Positions 9,754 through 19,811 are shown, numbered from the stretch's first letter. The stretch is DNA of 64,000 bases from Phycicoccus jejuensis (GCF_000720925.1 NZ_JOEE01000003.1:248001-312000), one strand, 5' to 3'. Numbers and translations are program-made. Notes: a model not told the origin generated them from the sequence alone.

Positions 9754-9965
9754 CGCGGGAGCATCCCACGACCGCACGGCCGCCGTCGCCCCGAGGGCGT
9801 GGTGGTGGATGCCGTTGAAGGGCCGCGACCTGCGGCGTCGAATGTTCGTCGAAAGTCTGTCGCGTCGAAAGCCCCACGGGCGCTCGAGCGTGCATAGCGT
9901 GGTACCCATCAGCGTGGTGCGTTCCTGGCGGGGCGTGCTGCACCCCGTAGCGAAGGGAGCACCTC

Positions 9966-10139
9966 ATGGGTCTCGGAGACAAGATCGAGAACATCAAGGA
10001 CGACGTCGTCGGCAAGGCCAAGGAGGCCACCGGCAAGGCGACCGACAACGAGCGCCTCGAGGCCGAGGGCCGCGGGGACCAGACGAAGTCGGACGTCAAG
10101 CAGGCCGGCGAGAACGTCAAGGACGCCTTCAAGCACTGA
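9966..10139 (+). CDS. CsbD-family stress protein
   Basis: 57 aa, MGLGDKIENIKDDVVGKAKE at the start and ENVKDAFKH at the end. It is hydrophilic and helical, with the KxKEATGKATDN repeat typical of CsbD proteins, which are general-stress proteins of unknown biochemical role. An SD-like GGGAG lies at 9955-9959, before the ATG. It stands alone, followed by a hairpin terminator. Confidence 0.88.
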   Translation: MGLGDKIENIKDDVVGKAKEATGKATDNERLEAEGRGDQTKSDVKQAGENVKDAFKH

Positions 10140-10173
10140 CACCGGACCACCGACCCCCGGGTCGGGGAACCAC

Positions 10174-10205
10174 GACGGGCCGCTCCCTCACGGGGGCGGC
10201 CCGTC
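10174..10205. terminator. Hairpin terminator between csbD-like gene and DUF2207 gene
   Basis: Stem GACGGGCCGCTCCC (10174-10187) pairs with GGGGGCGGCCCGTC (10192-10205) with one G-T pair and a 4-nt loop. It sits between two convergent genes and could stop transcription from both sides. Confidence 0.65.
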
Positions 10206-10235
10206 CGTCGTGCGGGGCCGACCCGGCCGGCCGGG

Positions 10236-12206
10236 CTACCAGCTGCCGCCGGACGATCCCCCGCCACCGCCACCGCTGAAGCCGCCTCCCCCGCTGAAGC
10301 CCGAGGAGCCGGACGAGCCCGGGGTGGAGACGAGGGTCCCCGCGGCGACGGTCGAGAACGAGTCCATGCTCGAGGCGACGTCGCGGAAGCCGCCGTCGCC
10401 CCACGAGCCGACGTACCAGAGCGGGCTGACGACCGTGTGCCCCGCGGCGGCCGCCGCGGCGGCGACCTCCTCGAACACCGCGGCCCACCGGTCGGCGAGC
10501 CCGAAGACGATGGCGTAGGGCAGGAACCGGCTGAAGAGGTCCTGCGCCTCCTCCCAGCGGATCTGGTTCGCCTCGGCCGTCGCGAGGTAGCGCTCGAACC
10601 CCTTCGAGCCGGCGAGCACGGCCGAGCCCTCCGCGGTCCGGGCCGCCATCCGCCGCCCGAGCGCGCGCGTCACGAGACCGCCGACGACGAGACCGCCCGC
10701 GAGCACCCAGACGGGGCTCACCGGCAGGCCGGAGTCGGCGAACAGGCCCGAGGCCGGGCCGGCGAGGAAGAAGCCCCCGAGCACACCGACACCGACGAGC
10801 ACGCTGCCCAGGGCCATCCAGCCCGAGCGCTGCGCCTGCGGGCTGCGACGGAACCAGCCGCGCTCGACGACCTCCTCGTACATGAGCCGCTGGACGGCGT
10901 CGACGGTGGGCTTGAAGCGGTTCTTCAGCGACGAGAGCGCGACCTGGTCGCCGGCCGCGAAGAGCGACTCGTGGAGGAGCTGCTCGTACGGCGCGAGCGG
11001 TGGGCCCCCGGCGGGCGGCGTCGTGCGGGTGAGGACCCAGTCGTCGGAGCGGAGGGCGCTCCGCTCCTCACGGCCGATGCGCAGGTGGCCGCGCACGGCG
11101 AGGTCGATGATCGTCGCGGTGACGTCGACCAGGCCGGCCTCCTCGTCGAGCACGGTCCCGACGAGGCCGGGCTGCACGCCCTCCGGCGGGGTGAACTGCA
11201 CGGCGACCGTCGGGGCGGGACCGCCGACGACGACGGGCGCGGACTCGCCGGCGCCCGGCGAGAGGCCCGGCGTCAGGCCCGCGTAGCGCTCGTCCCGCCC
11301 GCGGCGCCACACGAGCAGCCCCATGAGGGTGCCGGCGGCCAGCGGGACGAGCAGCCCGCCCCCGGTGGCGAGGAGCCCGAGGGTGCGGGCGGTGGCCGGG
11401 GTCACCGTGCTGCCCCCGCTGCTGCCGACGTCGCCCTCGCGCAGGTCGGGTGTGAGGTCCCCGAACGCCTCGCGCGGGAACGAGGCGACCACGGAGGCCC
11501 CCTCCTCGGCGGCGAGGTCGGGCACGGTGTACTCGGCGCTGGCGCCGGGGGTCGCGGGGCACGGGTCGCTCGAGCCGTAGGGGCCGTGGAAGCACGCCGC
11601 GCGGGTGACGTCGGCGGGACCGGTGACCGTCGCGCGGACGTCGTGCTGCGGGAAGGAGCTCGCGGTGCTCACGACGTCGTAGTAGACCTCGGCGGTGCCG
11701 TCGCCGATGTCGTTGACGAGGTGGGCGAGGCGGTAGCGCACGACGTAGCGCGCGGTGCCGCTGACCGTCTCCGAGGGGCTGCCGATCCGGATCCGGCGGT
11801 CGGCCCCGTCGTCCTCGACCGTGATGTCGGTCGGCGCCCCGGTGGGCGAGGTGACCTCGATGCCGGACAGCTCGTAGTAGCGGTACTGCGTCTCGCTGTC
11901 GCGGTAGCCCGCCCGGACCCGGACGAGCCGGTAGATGCCGTGCCGGTCCTCCCCCTCCGGGAAGCGCCAGGTGATGTCCTCGGTGACGACGACGCTGCCG
12001 TCCTCCTGCGCCTCGATGCTCGTGTGCAGCGAGTCGGCCTGCTCCTGCGCCGGCAGGGCGGCCGGTGCGGCGCCGCCCCAGGCGCCGACGCGCTCGGGTG
12101 CTCGCGCCCCGGGAGCAGCGGCCGCCGCGGGGGCGAAGGCGGTGAGCGCGGCGAGGCAGGCCAGCAGAAGGAGGAGCGCGGCCCGCACCCCGCCGCGGCG
12201 GGGCAT
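10236..12206 (-). CDS. DUF2207 domain membrane protein
   Basis: 656 aa. A signal peptide is at residues about 1-28 (LLLLLACLAALTAFAPAAAA). An extracytoplasmic DUF2207 beta domain follows (SIEAQEDGSVVVTEDITWRF, GIYRLVRV, ARYVVRYRLAHLVND). A transmembrane helix lies near residue 270, then a cytosolic region (DVTATIIDLAVRGHLRIG), a pair of helices around 480-530, and a Gly/Ser-rich tail ending GGGGGGSSGGSW that is characteristic of this family. Function is unknown. The ATG lies 2 nt after the SmpB stop codon, so it is cotranscribed with smpB. Confidence 0.85.
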   Translation of the reverse strand: MPRRGGVRAALLLLLACLAALTAFAPAAAAAPGARAPERVGAWGGAAPAALPAQEQADSLHTSIEAQEDGSVVVTEDITWRFPEGEDRHGIYRLVRVRAGYRDSETQYRYYELSGIEVTSPTGAPTDITVEDDGADRRIRIGSPSETVSGTARYVVRYRLAHLVNDIGDGTAEVYYDVVSTASSFPQHDVRATVTGPADVTRAACFHGPYGSSDPCPATPGASAEYTVPDLAAEEGASVVASFPREAFGDLTPDLREGDVGSSGGSTVTPATARTLGLLATGGGLLVPLAAGTLMGLLVWRRGRDERYAGLTPGLSPGAGESAPVVVGGPAPTVAVQFTPPEGVQPGLVGTVLDEEAGLVDVTATIIDLAVRGHLRIGREERSALRSDDWVLTRTTPPAGGPPLAPYEQLLHESLFAAGDQVALSSLKNRFKPTVDAVQRLMYEEVVERGWFRRSPQAQRSGWMALGSVLVGVGVLGGFFLAGPASGLFADSGLPVSPVWVLAGGLVVGGLVTRALGRRMAARTAEGSAVLAGSKGFERYLATAEANQIRWEEAQDLFSRFLPYAIVFGLADRWAAVFEEVAAAAAAAGHTVVSPLWYVGSWGDGGFRDVASSMDSFSTVAAGTLVSTPGSSGSSGFSGGGGFSGGGGGGSSGGSW

Positions 12207-12208
12207 CG

Positions 12209-12700
12209 TCAGTCCTCGCCGCGCCGCCGGGCGGCGATGGCCCGTTCGGCCTCGCGGTTGTCCTGCCGCTCGCGCAGCGCCTGCCGCTTGTCGAACGCCC
12301 GCTTGCCCTTGACGACCGCGATCTCGACCTTCGCGCGGCCCTCCTTGAAGTACAGGCTGAGCGGGACGACGGAGTAGCCCGACTCGCGCGTCGCCTGCGC
12401 GATCTTGTCGAGCTCGCGGCGGTGCAGGAGGAGCTTGCGGCGCCGGCGCGGGGTGTGGTTGGTCCACGTCCCGTTGACGTACTCGGGGATGTGGACGCCC
12501 TCGAGCCAGAGCTCTTCGTCGCGGTCGAAACCGGCCCAGCCGTCGACGAGCGAGGCCCGACCCATCCGCAGGGCCTTGACCTCGGTGCCCATGAGGACCA
12601 TGCCGGCCTCGTAGGTGTCCTCGACGAGGTAGTCGTGGCGCGCCTTGCGGTTGCTCGCCACGAGCTTCGTCCCGGGGGTCCGCCCCTTGTCCTTCGCCAC
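12209..12700 (-). CDS. smpB: SsrA-binding protein SmpB
   Basis: 163 aa, full length. Conserved blocks are present: LVASNRKARHDYLVEDTYEA, GTEVKALRMGRASLVDGWA, and the C-terminal helix region RAKVEIAVVKGKRAFDKRQA. SmpB binds the tRNA-like end of tmRNA and delivers it to stalled ribosomes; the tmRNA gene is 8 kb away on the same strand. The GTG start at 12700 is preceded by a -10 TAGCCT (12713-12708) at 7 nt, suggesting a leaderless transcript. The DUF2207 gene follows 2 nt after its stop. Confidence 0.97.
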   Translation of the reverse strand: MAKDKGRTPGTKLVASNRKARHDYLVEDTYEAGMVLMGTEVKALRMGRASLVDGWAGFDRDEELWLEGVHIPEYVNGTWTNHTPRRRRKLLLHRRELDKIAQATRESGYSVVPLSLYFKEGRAKVEIAVVKGKRAFDKRQALRERQDNREAERAIAARRRGED

Positions 12701-12769
12701 GGTCAGGAGGCTACCCGCCCGGGTGGCACCGGCTCACGGCGATTCCCGCCGACGGGCCGGCCGGGCGCG

Positions 12770-14158
12770 TCAGGAGAGGGTGTTGAGCCACTTGCGGGGG
12801 TCGACGAACGCGCCGTCCTGGAGCGTCTCGAAGTGCAGGTGGCAGCCGTTGGAGGTGCCGGTCGTGCCGCTGTAGCCGATGAGCTGGCCGCGGCCGACCG
12901 AGCCGCCACCGACGACGATGCTCGTCAGGTGGTTGTAGGTCGTCGCGAGGCCGACACCGCGCTCGAGCCCGTGGTCGATGACGATGCGGTTGCCGTAGCC
13001 GCCGCCCCAGCCGGCCGAGATGACCGTGCCGGACGCCGCCGCGTAGACGGGCGTGCCGCAGTTGACCGCGTAGTCCCGGCCGGAGTGCAGCTTCCAGTAG
13101 TGGTAGATCGGGTGGAAGCGCTGGCCGAACTCCGAGCTGATCCAGCCGCTCTTCACCGGGCGCGACAGGACGCCGCTGGAGGTGCTGGAGCCGCCCCCGC
13201 CGGTCGAGCCCCCGCCGCCGGTGGATCCACCACCGGAGCTCGAGCCGCCGCCGGACCCGCCCTTGCCCTTGTTCTGCTCGGCGCGCTTCTTCGCCTCGGC
13301 CGCGGCGCGGGCGCGGGCCTCGGCGGCGCGGCGGGCGAGGACCGCGCTCAGGCGGTCCTGCTCGGCCTTCATCGAGGCGAGCTGCTTCTTGTCGGCGGCC
13401 AGCTGGTCGGCGAAGCTCGCCGCCTGGCCCTTCTGCGCGCTGACGAGCGACTCGAGGTCGACCTGGGCCTGCTGGGCGCTCGCCCGGGCGGACTCGGCCT
13501 TCTTCAGCGCGGCCGCGGCCGCCTGCTGCTTGCGCGCGGAGTCGGCGCGCAGCGCGCTCACGTGGTCCTCGAGCGCGGTGAGACCCGCCTGCTCGGTGGT
13601 CAGGCGCTGCATCGTCGCGTTCTGGACGTCGAGGACGGTGTCGACCATCGCGAGCCGGTCGGCGAACTGCTGTGGCTGCGTGCTCGAGAGCGCGACGTCG
13701 AGCTGCCCGAAGCCCTGCTGCTGGTAGACCTGTGACGCGAACTGCGCGAGGCGCTTGCGCCCGGCGGCGACGGCCTTGGTCGAGGCCTCGAGGTCGTCGC
13801 GCGCCTTGGCCTCGTTGGCCTTGGCGACGTCGAGCTCCTGGGAGGCCCGGGCCTCGGCCGCGTCGGCCGCGTCGGCCGCCGAGCGAGCCTTCTCGAGGGC
13901 GCTGCGGGCCGCGGGGAGCTTGTCCTCGGTGGCGTGGAGGGCCTGGTAGGCCTTGCGCAGCGCGGCGCTGGAGTCCTCGACCTCGTTCTCGAGGGCGTCG
14001 ACCTTGCGGTCGACCTGCCGCTTCTGGGTCCCCGGGTCGGGGGCGGCGGGCGCCGACGGGGCGACCGCCAGCACGAGCGCGCTCGAGCAGGTCATCGCCG
14101 CGGCGAGCCCGAGGAGCCGTCGTGAACGGGCGCCGCGTGGGCGGTCAGGTCGTCCCAT
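12770..14158 (-). CDS. Coiled-coil M23 family peptidoglycan peptidase (EnvC/FtsEX-partner type)
   Basis: 462 aa from ATG 14158; in-frame ATGs at 14167 and 14185 are alternatives. An N-terminal export signal (RRLLGLAAAMTCSSALVLAV) is followed by about 230 residues of coiled coil (VDRKVDALENEVEDSSAALR onward), a Gly/Ser linker, and a LytM domain with zinc ligands HSGRD and HLHFE. The domain order matches EnvC/PcsB-type hydrolases or activators controlled by FtsEX, whose genes lie directly upstream; this is the likely role in septal wall splitting. A short palindrome TTACCA/TGGTGA overlaps the start region and could be an operator. Confidence 0.88.
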   Translation of the reverse strand: MGRPDRPRGARSRRLLGLAAAMTCSSALVLAVAPSAPAAPDPGTQKRQVDRKVDALENEVEDSSAALRKAYQALHATEDKLPAARSALEKARSAADAADAAEARASQELDVAKANEAKARDDLEASTKAVAAGRKRLAQFASQVYQQQGFGQLDVALSSTQPQQFADRLAMVDTVLDVQNATMQRLTTEQAGLTALEDHVSALRADSARKQQAAAAALKKAESARASAQQAQVDLESLVSAQKGQAASFADQLAADKKQLASMKAEQDRLSAVLARRAAEARARAAAEAKKRAEQNKGKGGSGGGSSSGGGSTGGGGSTGGGGSSTSSGVLSRPVKSGWISSEFGQRFHPIYHYWKLHSGRDYAVNCGTPVYAAASGTVISAGWGGGYGNRIVIDHGLERGVGLATTYNHLTSIVVGGGSVGRGQLIGYSGTTGTSNGCHLHFETLQDGAFVDPRKWLNTLS

Positions 14159-14295
14159 GATCACCATTGGTAACACGAACCCCATCGATGTGCACAGTCA
14201 ACAGGCCAGGCGGGGGCCGGGCGGACGCCGGGCGGACATCAGCAGTCTCTCAGCGCCCGACCCTCTCGCGCAGGCCGTCCGGGCAGTCGCCGGCC

Positions 14296-15201
14296 TCAGA
14301 CCCGCAGGTAGCGGCGCAGCGTGACGACGCTCGTCCCCACCGCGATGAGCACGACCCCGCCGAGCATCCACGGCGCGAGCAACCACACGTCGGAGACCCC
14401 GATGAACGCCTGCGAGAGGGCGATCTGGCTGGCCCCCTCGGTGAAGACGTACTGGGTCAGCCCGATGAGCAGGCCGACGGCGAGCAGGACCCCGACCGCC
14501 GAGACGATGACCATCTCGGAGATGAACGGGGCACGGATGGTCCAGTTCGAGGCCCCGACCAGCCGCATGATCCCGATCTCGCGGCGCCGGATGAAGGCCG
14601 CCTGCCGGATGGTCGTCGCCATGAGCAGCGCCGCGCACGCGGCCATGAGGGCCGCGAGGAAGACCGCGAAGACGGTGACCCAGTTGATGATCGTGAAGAA
14701 CTTCGAGAGGACCTTCTCCTGGTCCTGCACGGTGGCGACGCCCGGGGCGTCCTCGAACTGCGTCGTCACGTTGCGGAACTTCGTCGGGTCGTCGAGCTGC
14801 ACGCGCAGGCTCGGCGGGAGGTCGCCCTCCTGGACGTTGCCGGCGATCGGGCTGTTGCGGAACTGCTCCTTGAAGCGCTGGAAGGCCTGCTGCTCGGACT
14901 CGTAGAAGACCTGCTTGACCTCGGGCAGCGCCTCGAGCTGGTCCTGCAGCGCCGTGCGCTGGGCGTCGGTGGCCGCCTTGCCCTCGCAGTTGGGCGCGAG
15001 CGCGTTGGCGTTGCAGAGGTAGATCGAGACCTGGATCCGGTCGTACCAGTAGCCCTTCATCGTGTCCGCCTGCCGCTGGGCGAGCAGCCCGAGGCCGAGG
15101 AGGAACATCGCGACCATCGTCACGAGCACGACCGAGACCGCCATCGACACGTTGCGACGCAGGCCGGAGCCCACCTCGGAGGCGAGGAAGCGCGCCTGCA
15201 T
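14296..15201 (-). CDS. ftsX: Cell division ABC transporter permease FtsX
   Basis: 301 aa. Topology is the expected four helices: the first at about 22-45 (VSMAVSVVLVTMVAMFLLGL), then a large extracytoplasmic loop (about 46-170), then three helices (WVTVFAVFLAALMAACAALL and two near the C-terminus). The external loop would contact a wall hydrolase or its activator, probably the adjacent M23 protein. The ATG lies 1 nt after the FtsE stop codon, so the pair is coupled. Confidence 0.95.
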   Translation of the reverse strand: MQARFLASEVGSGLRRNVSMAVSVVLVTMVAMFLLGLGLLAQRQADTMKGYWYDRIQVSIYLCNANALAPNCEGKAATDAQRTALQDQLEALPEVKQVFYESEQQAFQRFKEQFRNSPIAGNVQEGDLPPSLRVQLDDPTKFRNVTTQFEDAPGVATVQDQEKVLSKFFTIINWVTVFAVFLAALMAACAALLMATTIRQAAFIRRREIGIMRLVGASNWTIRAPFISEMVIVSAVGVLLAVGLLIGLTQYVFTEGASQIALSQAFIGVSDVWLLAPWMLGGVVLIAVGTSVVTLRRYLRV

Positions 15202-15202
15202 C

Positions 15203-15925
15203 TCAGGCCTCCCCGTCCGTCGTCACCACGGGCAGCTCCCCGGTCGGGTGGTAGTTGCCCTCCCGCTCGTCGCGCACGACGTGGCCGTCGGCGAGCTGGA
15301 GCACCCGCTTGCGCAGGGCGTTGACGATGTCGTGGTCGTGCGTCGCCATGACGATGGTCGTCCCCGTCCGGTTGATGCGGTCGAGCAGGCGGACGATGTC
15401 GAGGCTGATGGCCTGGTCGAGGTTGCCCGTCGGCTCGTCGCAGAGGAGGATCTGCGGCCGGTTGACGACCGCGCGGGCGATGGCGACGCGCTGCTGCTCA
15501 CCGCCGGAGAGCTGGTGCGGGAAGCGCTTCTCCTTGCCGGCGAGCCCGACCATCTCGAGGGTCTCGGGCACGAGCTGGCGGATGGCGTGGCGCGGCTTGC
15601 CGATGACCTGCAGCGCGTAGGCGACGTTCTCGTGGACGGTCTTGTTCGGCAGCAGCCGGAAGTCCTGGAAGACCGCGCCCATCTCGCGGCGCAGGCGTGG
15701 CACCTGCCGGGTCGACAGCTTGCGCAGGTCGTGGCCGGCGACGAGGACGACGCCCTCGGTCGCGGCCTCCTCGCGCAGCGCCAGGCGCAGCATCGTCGAC
15801 TTGCCCGAGCCGGAGGGGCCGACGACGAAGACGAACTCGCCGCGGTCGATGTCGACGTCGACGGCGTCGAGGGCCGGACGGGTCGAGCGCGGGTAGACCT
15901 TCGTGACGTTCTCGAAGCGGATCAT
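15203..15925 (-). CDS. ftsE: Cell division ATP-binding protein FtsE
   Basis: 240 aa. Walker [10 protein letters not shown] is at residues 36-44, ABC signature LSGGEQQRV near 138, and Walker [26 protein letters not shown] is the standard FtsE start. Uses ATP to drive FtsX conformational change and thereby septal hydrolysis. The C-terminal extension of about 15 residues beyond the ATPase core is short and variable. It is the first gene of the ftsE-ftsX unit. Confidence 0.96.
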   Translation of the reverse strand: MIRFENVTKVYPRSTRPALDAVDVDIDRGEFVFVVGPSGSGKSTMLRLALREEAATEGVVLVAGHDLRKLSTRQVPRLRREMGAVFQDFRLLPNKTVHENVAYALQVIGKPRHAIRQLVPETLEMVGLAGKEKRFPHQLSGGEQQRVAIARAVVNRPQILLCDEPTGNLDQAISLDIVRLLDRINRTGTTIVMATHDHDIVNALRKRVLQLADGHVVRDEREGNYHPTGELPVVTTDGEA

Positions 15926-15986
15926 GCGGAGCAGAGGGCCTCACGGCTGGGGAACAGGGGACCGCGGGCACACCACGGCACTGTCG

Positions 15987-15992
15987 AGGATA
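15987..15992 (-). promoter_or_regulatory. Candidate -10 of the ftsEX promoter
   Basis: Minus-strand TATCCT at 15992-15987 lies in the 90-bp gap between the small conserved gene (ending 16016) and ftsE. It would give a leader of about 55 nt. No clear -35 was found. Confidence 0.35.
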
Positions 15993-16015
15993 GGTCGAGC
16001 GACGCCGCGCGGCGG

Positions 16016-16525
16016 TCAGCTCGGGACGTTCGGCGGGTCACCGACCGCCGGGCCGACGACGGGGAGCCCGCCGTCGTGCGGCGTCACCCCGAGGACGTCG
16101 CGGAAGGTGGTCGCCACGACGGTCGCCGCGCGCCGCGCGTCGGCCTCGGGCAGGTAGGGCCCGCTCGGGACGTCGTCGGGCCAGAAGCGCAGGTAGTCCT
16201 TGCCGTCGGTGGCGGTCGGGACGTGCCAGCCGGCGGCGAGGATGCGCTCCTCCTCCTCGCGGGTCCACGGGAACGTCCCGCCGGCCCGCTGCGGTCCGGC
16301 CCAGTGGCCGCGCAGGTGGTCCTCGGCGCGCACGAGGCGCACGGAGGGGGCCACGGGGCGGCGTCCGCCGCCGAGCAGCCAGCGCAGCCGGGAGCCGCTG
16401 CGCGCCATCCGCTCGTGCCCGGGCGGGGCCGTGACGGTGAGCGAGGCACCGTCGTCGAGGCGGCGCACGGCGGCGGCGAGGTCGTCGGTCCAGGCGCCCC
16501 AGGCGGGGTCGAGCGCGTCGGTCAT
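16016..16525 (-). CDS. Conserved actinobacterial protein, possibly TY-Chap-like
   Basis: 169 aa from ATG 16525. The sequence is an alpha/beta mix with the pattern seen in actinobacterial TY-Chap-type (YbjN/CesT-related) proteins: DDGASLTVTAPPGHERMARS, then VRLVRAEDHLRGHWAG, DGKDYLRFWPDD, and a C-terminal helix ARRAATVVATTFRDVLGV. I recognise the general family only weakly and assign no function. It lies 28 nt downstream of prfB on the same strand and is probably cotranscribed. Confidence 0.55.
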   Translation of the reverse strand: MTDALDPAWGAWTDDLAAAVRRLDDGASLTVTAPPGHERMARSGSRLRWLLGGGRRPVAPSVRLVRAEDHLRGHWAGPQRAGGTFPWTREEEERILAAGWHVPTATDGKDYLRFWPDDVPSGPYLPEADARRAATVVATTFRDVLGVTPHDGGLPVVGPAVGDPPNVPS

Positions 16526-16553
16526 CGGCGGGTGGGCGTCGGCGGGCCGGGCG

Positions 16554-17672
16554 TCAGCCCTGCGCGTCGGCCTTCTCCTGGGCCTTGCGCCAGCGGATGC
16601 CGGCCTCGATGAAGCCGTCGATGTCGCCGTCGAAGACACCCGAGGTGTTGCCGACCTCGTGCTCGGTGCGCAGGTCCTTGACCATCTGGTACGGGTGCAG
16701 GACGTAGGAGCGCATCTGCTCGCCCCAGCTGGCCTTGATGTCGCCGGCGAGCTCCTTGCGCTCGGCGGCCTCCTCGGCCTTCTTGATGAGCAGGAGGCGC
16801 GACTGCATGACCCGCAGCGCGGCGGCGCGGTTCTGGATCTGCGACTTCTCGTTCTGCATCGAGACGACGGTGCCGGTGGGGATGTGCGTCATCCGGACCG
16901 CGGAGTCGGTCGTGTTGACCGACTGGCCGCCGGGGCCGCTGGAGCGGAAGACGTCGATCTTCAGCTCGTTCTCGGGGATGTCGATGCTGTCGGTGCCCTC
17001 GATGAGGGGCACGACCTCGACGGCGGCGAAGCTCGTCTGGCGACGGCCCTGGTTGTCGAAGGGGCTGATCCGGACGAGGCGGTGCGTGCCGCCCTCGACC
17101 GAGAGGTTGCCGTAGGCGTAGGGCACGTCGACCTCGAAGGTGGCCGACTTCAGGCCGGCCTCCTCGGCGTAGGAGGTGTCCATGACCTTGGTCGGGTAGC
17201 CGTGGCGTTCGGCCCAGCGCAGGTACATGCGCATGAGCATCTCGGCGAAGTCGGCGGCGTCGACGCCCCCGGCGCCCGCGCGGATGGTGACGACGGCGGC
17301 GCGCTCGTCGTACTCGCCGGAGAGCAGGGTGCGGACCTCGAGCTCGCCGACGGCCTTGCGGACCTTGACGAGCTCGCGCTCGGCCTCGGCGAGGGTGTCG
17401 GCGTCGTCCTCCTCCTGGCCCATCTCGACGAGGGCCTCGAGGTCGTCGATGCGCGCGTCCATGCCGACGACCCGCTCGTGCTCGGCCTTGGCGCGGGAGA
17501 GGCCGGAGGTCACCTGCTGGGCGCGCTCCTGGTCGTCCCAGAGGGACGGCTCGGCGGCCTGCTGCTCGTACTCGGCGATCTGCTGCTCGAGGGCGGTGAG
17601 GTCGGTGACCTCCCGGACCGACGCCATCGTGCTGCGCAGGTCCTTGATCTCCTGGGTGAAGTCGGTGGCCAC
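16554..17672 (-). CDS. prfB: Peptide chain release factor 2
   Basis: 372 aa, full length. The RF2-type anticodon tripeptide SPF appears in [16 protein letters not shown], and the catalytic GGQ in [16 protein letters not shown]. It releases peptides at UGA and UAA. The frame is continuous near codon 25, so the programmed +1 frameshift known in many bacteria is absent. The GTG start at 17672 has a -10 TAGGCT (17686-17681) 8 nt upstream, consistent with leaderless expression. The small conserved gene and then ftsEX follow. Confidence 0.96.
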   Translation of the reverse strand: MATDFTQEIKDLRSTMASVREVTDLTALEQQIAEYEQQAAEPSLWDDQERAQQVTSGLSRAKAEHERVVGMDARIDDLEALVEMGQEEDDADTLAEAERELVKVRKAVGELEVRTLLSGEYDERAAVVTIRAGAGGVDAADFAEMLMRMYLRWAERHGYPTKVMDTSYAEEAGLKSATFEVDVPYAYGNLSVEGGTHRLVRISPFDNQGRRQTSFAAVEVVPLIEGTDSIDIPENELKIDVFRSSGPGGQSVNTTDSAVRMTHIPTGTVVSMQNEKSQIQNRAAALRVMQSRLLLIKKAEEAAERKELAGDIKASWGEQMRSYVLHPYQMVKDLRTEHEVGNTSGVFDGDIDGFIEAGIRWRKAQEKADAQG

Positions 17673-17738
17673 GAGGGGCAAGCCTACGCGAGCGGGGCTC
17701 GGGGCCCCGACGTGCCGGGTCGGGGGCCGGACGCACGG

Positions 17739-17769
17739 CACGGCCCGCACCGGTGGGGTACGGGCCGTG
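17739..17769 (-). terminator. Hairpin terminator downstream of gntP
   Basis: Stem CACGGCCCG (17739-17747) pairs with CGGGCCGTG (17761-17769) around a 13-nt loop, 23 nt beyond the end of gntP. Confidence 0.5.
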
Positions 17770-17791
17770 TGGGGTGGCGGAGGTGCGTCGG

Positions 17792-19204
17792 TCAGACGAC
17801 GAGCCCCAGGAGGAGCACGACGACGAGACCGGTGACCGAGAGCAGCGTCTCCATCGCCGACCACGACTTGAAGGTCTGGCCGACCGAGAGGCCGAAGTAC
17901 TCCTTGACGAGCCAGAAGCCGGCGTCGTTGACGTGGCTGAAGAACACCGAGCCGGCGCCGATCGCGAGGACGAGCAGCGAGACCTGCGCCGCCGGGAGCC
18001 CGGTGGCCAGCGGGGCGAGGATGCCCGACGCGGTGACCGTGGCGACGGTGGCGGAGCCGGTCGCGAGGCGGATGAGGACCGCGACCACCCAGGCCAGGAG
18101 CAGGACCGAGATGCCGCTGCTGCGGACCCAGTCGGCGACGAGCTCGCCGATACCGGTGTCGACGAGGGTCTGCTTGAAGCCACCGCCGGCGGCGACGATG
18201 AGGATGATGCCGGCGATCGGGGGCAGCGAGCCCTCGAGGCTCGTGCTGATCTCCTTCATGCCCATGCCGGCGCCGCGGCCGAGGGTGGCCATCCCGACGA
18301 GGACGGCGATGAGGAGCGCGATGACCGGCGTGCCGATGAAGTCGAGGGCCGAGCGGACGGCGGTGCCCTCGCTGCTGAAGATGTCGGCGAGCGCCTTGCC
18401 CATCATGAGGACGACGGGGGTGAGGACGGCGAACATCGTCAGGCCGAAGGACGGCCGGCGCTCGCGGGAGCCGCGCTCGTCGTCGTCGCCGGTGCCGAAC
18501 ATGGCGGGCGGGGGCACGTCGACCCAGCGGCCGGCGAGCTTGGCGAACAGCGGCCCGGAGACCGCGATGGTCGGGATGGCGACGATGACGCCGAACATCA
18601 GGGTGAGGCCGAGGTTGGCCTTGAGGGCGTCGATGGCGACGAGCGGGCCGGGGTGCGGCGGCACGAGGCCGTGCATCGCGGAGAGGCCGGCGAGGGCGGG
18701 GATGCCCACTCGGACGACGGAGACCTGGGCACGGCGGGCGACGAGGTAGATGACCGGCATGAGGAGCACGAGGCCGATCTCGAAGAACATCGGCAGGCCG
18801 ATGATCGCGCCGACCGCGGCCATGGCCCACGGGAGGGTGCGCTCGGAGGAGCGGCCGATGAGGGTGTCGACGATCTCGTCGGCGCCGCCGGAGTCGGCGA
18901 GCAGCTTGCCGAACATCGCGCCGAGGGCGATGAGCGTGCCGACGCCGGCCGCGGTCGAGCCGAAGCCCTTCGTGAAGGAGTCGACGACGTCGCCCATCGC
19001 GACCCCGGCGACGGCGCCGACGGTCAGCGAGCCGAGGGTCAGGCCGAGGAAGGGGTGGAGCTTGAAGCGGGTGATGAGCACGACGATGACGGCGATGCCG
19101 AGCAGCGCGGCGGGGATGAGCCGGCTCGCGGGGATGCTCTGCGTCGCGCCGTCGGCGGCGGTCAGGGCCGGGAAGAGCAGCCCGTGGAGGTCGGTGGTCG
19201 TCAT
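17792..19204 (-). CDS. gntP: Gluconate:H+ symporter, GntP family
   Basis: 470 aa with 12 or more hydrophobic helices. Family signatures are present: [17 protein letters not shown] at the N-terminus, [20 protein letters not shown], and [18 protein letters not shown]. The C-terminal half contains [20 protein letters not shown], strongly conserved in gluconate permeases. It imports gluconate for phosphorylation by the coupled kinase. Its ATG overlaps the gntK stop codon (ATGA), and expression is probably controlled by the divergent GntR-type regulator. Confidence 0.93.
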   Translation of the reverse strand: MTTTDLHGLLFPALTAADGATQSIPASRLIPAALLGIAVIVVLITRFKLHPFLGLTLGSLTVGAVAGVAMGDVVDSFTKGFGSTAAGVGTLIALGAMFGKLLADSGGADEIVDTLIGRSSERTLPWAMAAVGAIIGLPMFFEIGLVLLMPVIYLVARRAQVSVVRVGIPALAGLSAMHGLVPPHPGPLVAIDALKANLGLTLMFGVIVAIPTIAVSGPLFAKLAGRWVDVPPPAMFGTGDDDERGSRERRPSFGLTMFAVLTPVVLMMGKALADIFSSEGTAVRSALDFIGTPVIALLIAVLVGMATLGRGAGMGMKEISTSLEGSLPPIAGIILIVAAGGGFKQTLVDTGIGELVADWVRSSGISVLLLAWVVAVLIRLATGSATVATVTASGILAPLATGLPAAQVSLLVLAIGAGSVFFSHVNDAGFWLVKEYFGLSVGQTFKSWSAMETLLSVTGLVVVLLLGLVV

Positions 19205-19728
19205 CGGAGGGAACCGTCCTTCGGGGCGAGGATCTGGAGGGACTGCTCGACGAGGTCGTCGACGGGGGCGCTGACGTCGAGCGCGGTGCCGAGCTCGTCG
19301 GCCTGGAGGGGCTCGAGCGTGGCGAACTGGCTGTCGACGAGGGCCGCCGGCATGAAGTGACCGGGGCGGCCGGCCATCCGCGCGGCGATGACGTCACGGT
19401 CGCCGTGGAGGTGGAGGAAGAAGGTCTGCGTCGCCTGCTCACGGAGCAGGTCGCGGTAGGACCGCTTCAGGGCCGAGCAGGAGACGACTCCCCCGGCCTC
19501 GGCGTGCGCGTCGAGCCACGCGGCGATGGTCCGCAGCCAGGGCTCGCGGTCGTCGTCGGTGAGGGGGACGCCGGCGGACATCTTCGCGACGTTCTCCGGG
19601 GGGTGGAAGTCGTCGGCGTCCGCGAAGGGCACCCGGAGCCGCTGGGCGAGCGCAGCACCCACGGTCGTCTTGCCGGATCCGGACACCCCCATCACGACGA
19701 CGAGGGGGGACTGGCTGGTGGTGGTCAT
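19201..19728 (-). CDS. gntK: Gluconokinase
   Basis: 175 aa, typical of the small P-loop gluconokinases. Walker A GVSGSGKT is at residues 14-21, then [20 protein letters not shown] and [14 protein letters not shown], all family hallmarks. It makes 6-phosphogluconate for the pentose phosphate or Entner-Doudoroff route. The start ATG 19728 has GGAG about 9 nt upstream. The permease gene overlaps its stop codon. Confidence 0.95.
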   Translation of the reverse strand: MTTTSQSPLVVVMGVSGSGKTTVGAALAQRLRVPFADADDFHPPENVAKMSAGVPLTDDDREPWLRTIAAWLDAHAEAGGVVSCSALKRSYRDLLREQATQTFFLHLHGDRDVIAARMAGRPGHFMPAALVDSQFATLEPLQADELGTALDVSAPVDDLVEQSLQILAPKDGSLR

Positions 19729-19782
19729 GCTGCGCGACTCCTGTGTCGGCGGGCCCTCGACGCCGAGGGCGGGTCGTCGCAC

Positions 19783-19811
19783 AGCATGCGCCCTTAAGTC
19801 GGCTTTATCAA
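19783..19811 (-). promoter_or_regulatory. Promoter of gntKP with possible operator
   Basis: Minus-strand -35 TTGATA (19811-19806) and -10 CATGCT (19788-19783) are spaced exactly 17 bp. The spacer holds the palindrome CTTAAG, unusually AT-rich for this genome, and would be a natural site for the divergent GntR-type regulator. Regulator binding is inference. Confidence 0.5.
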
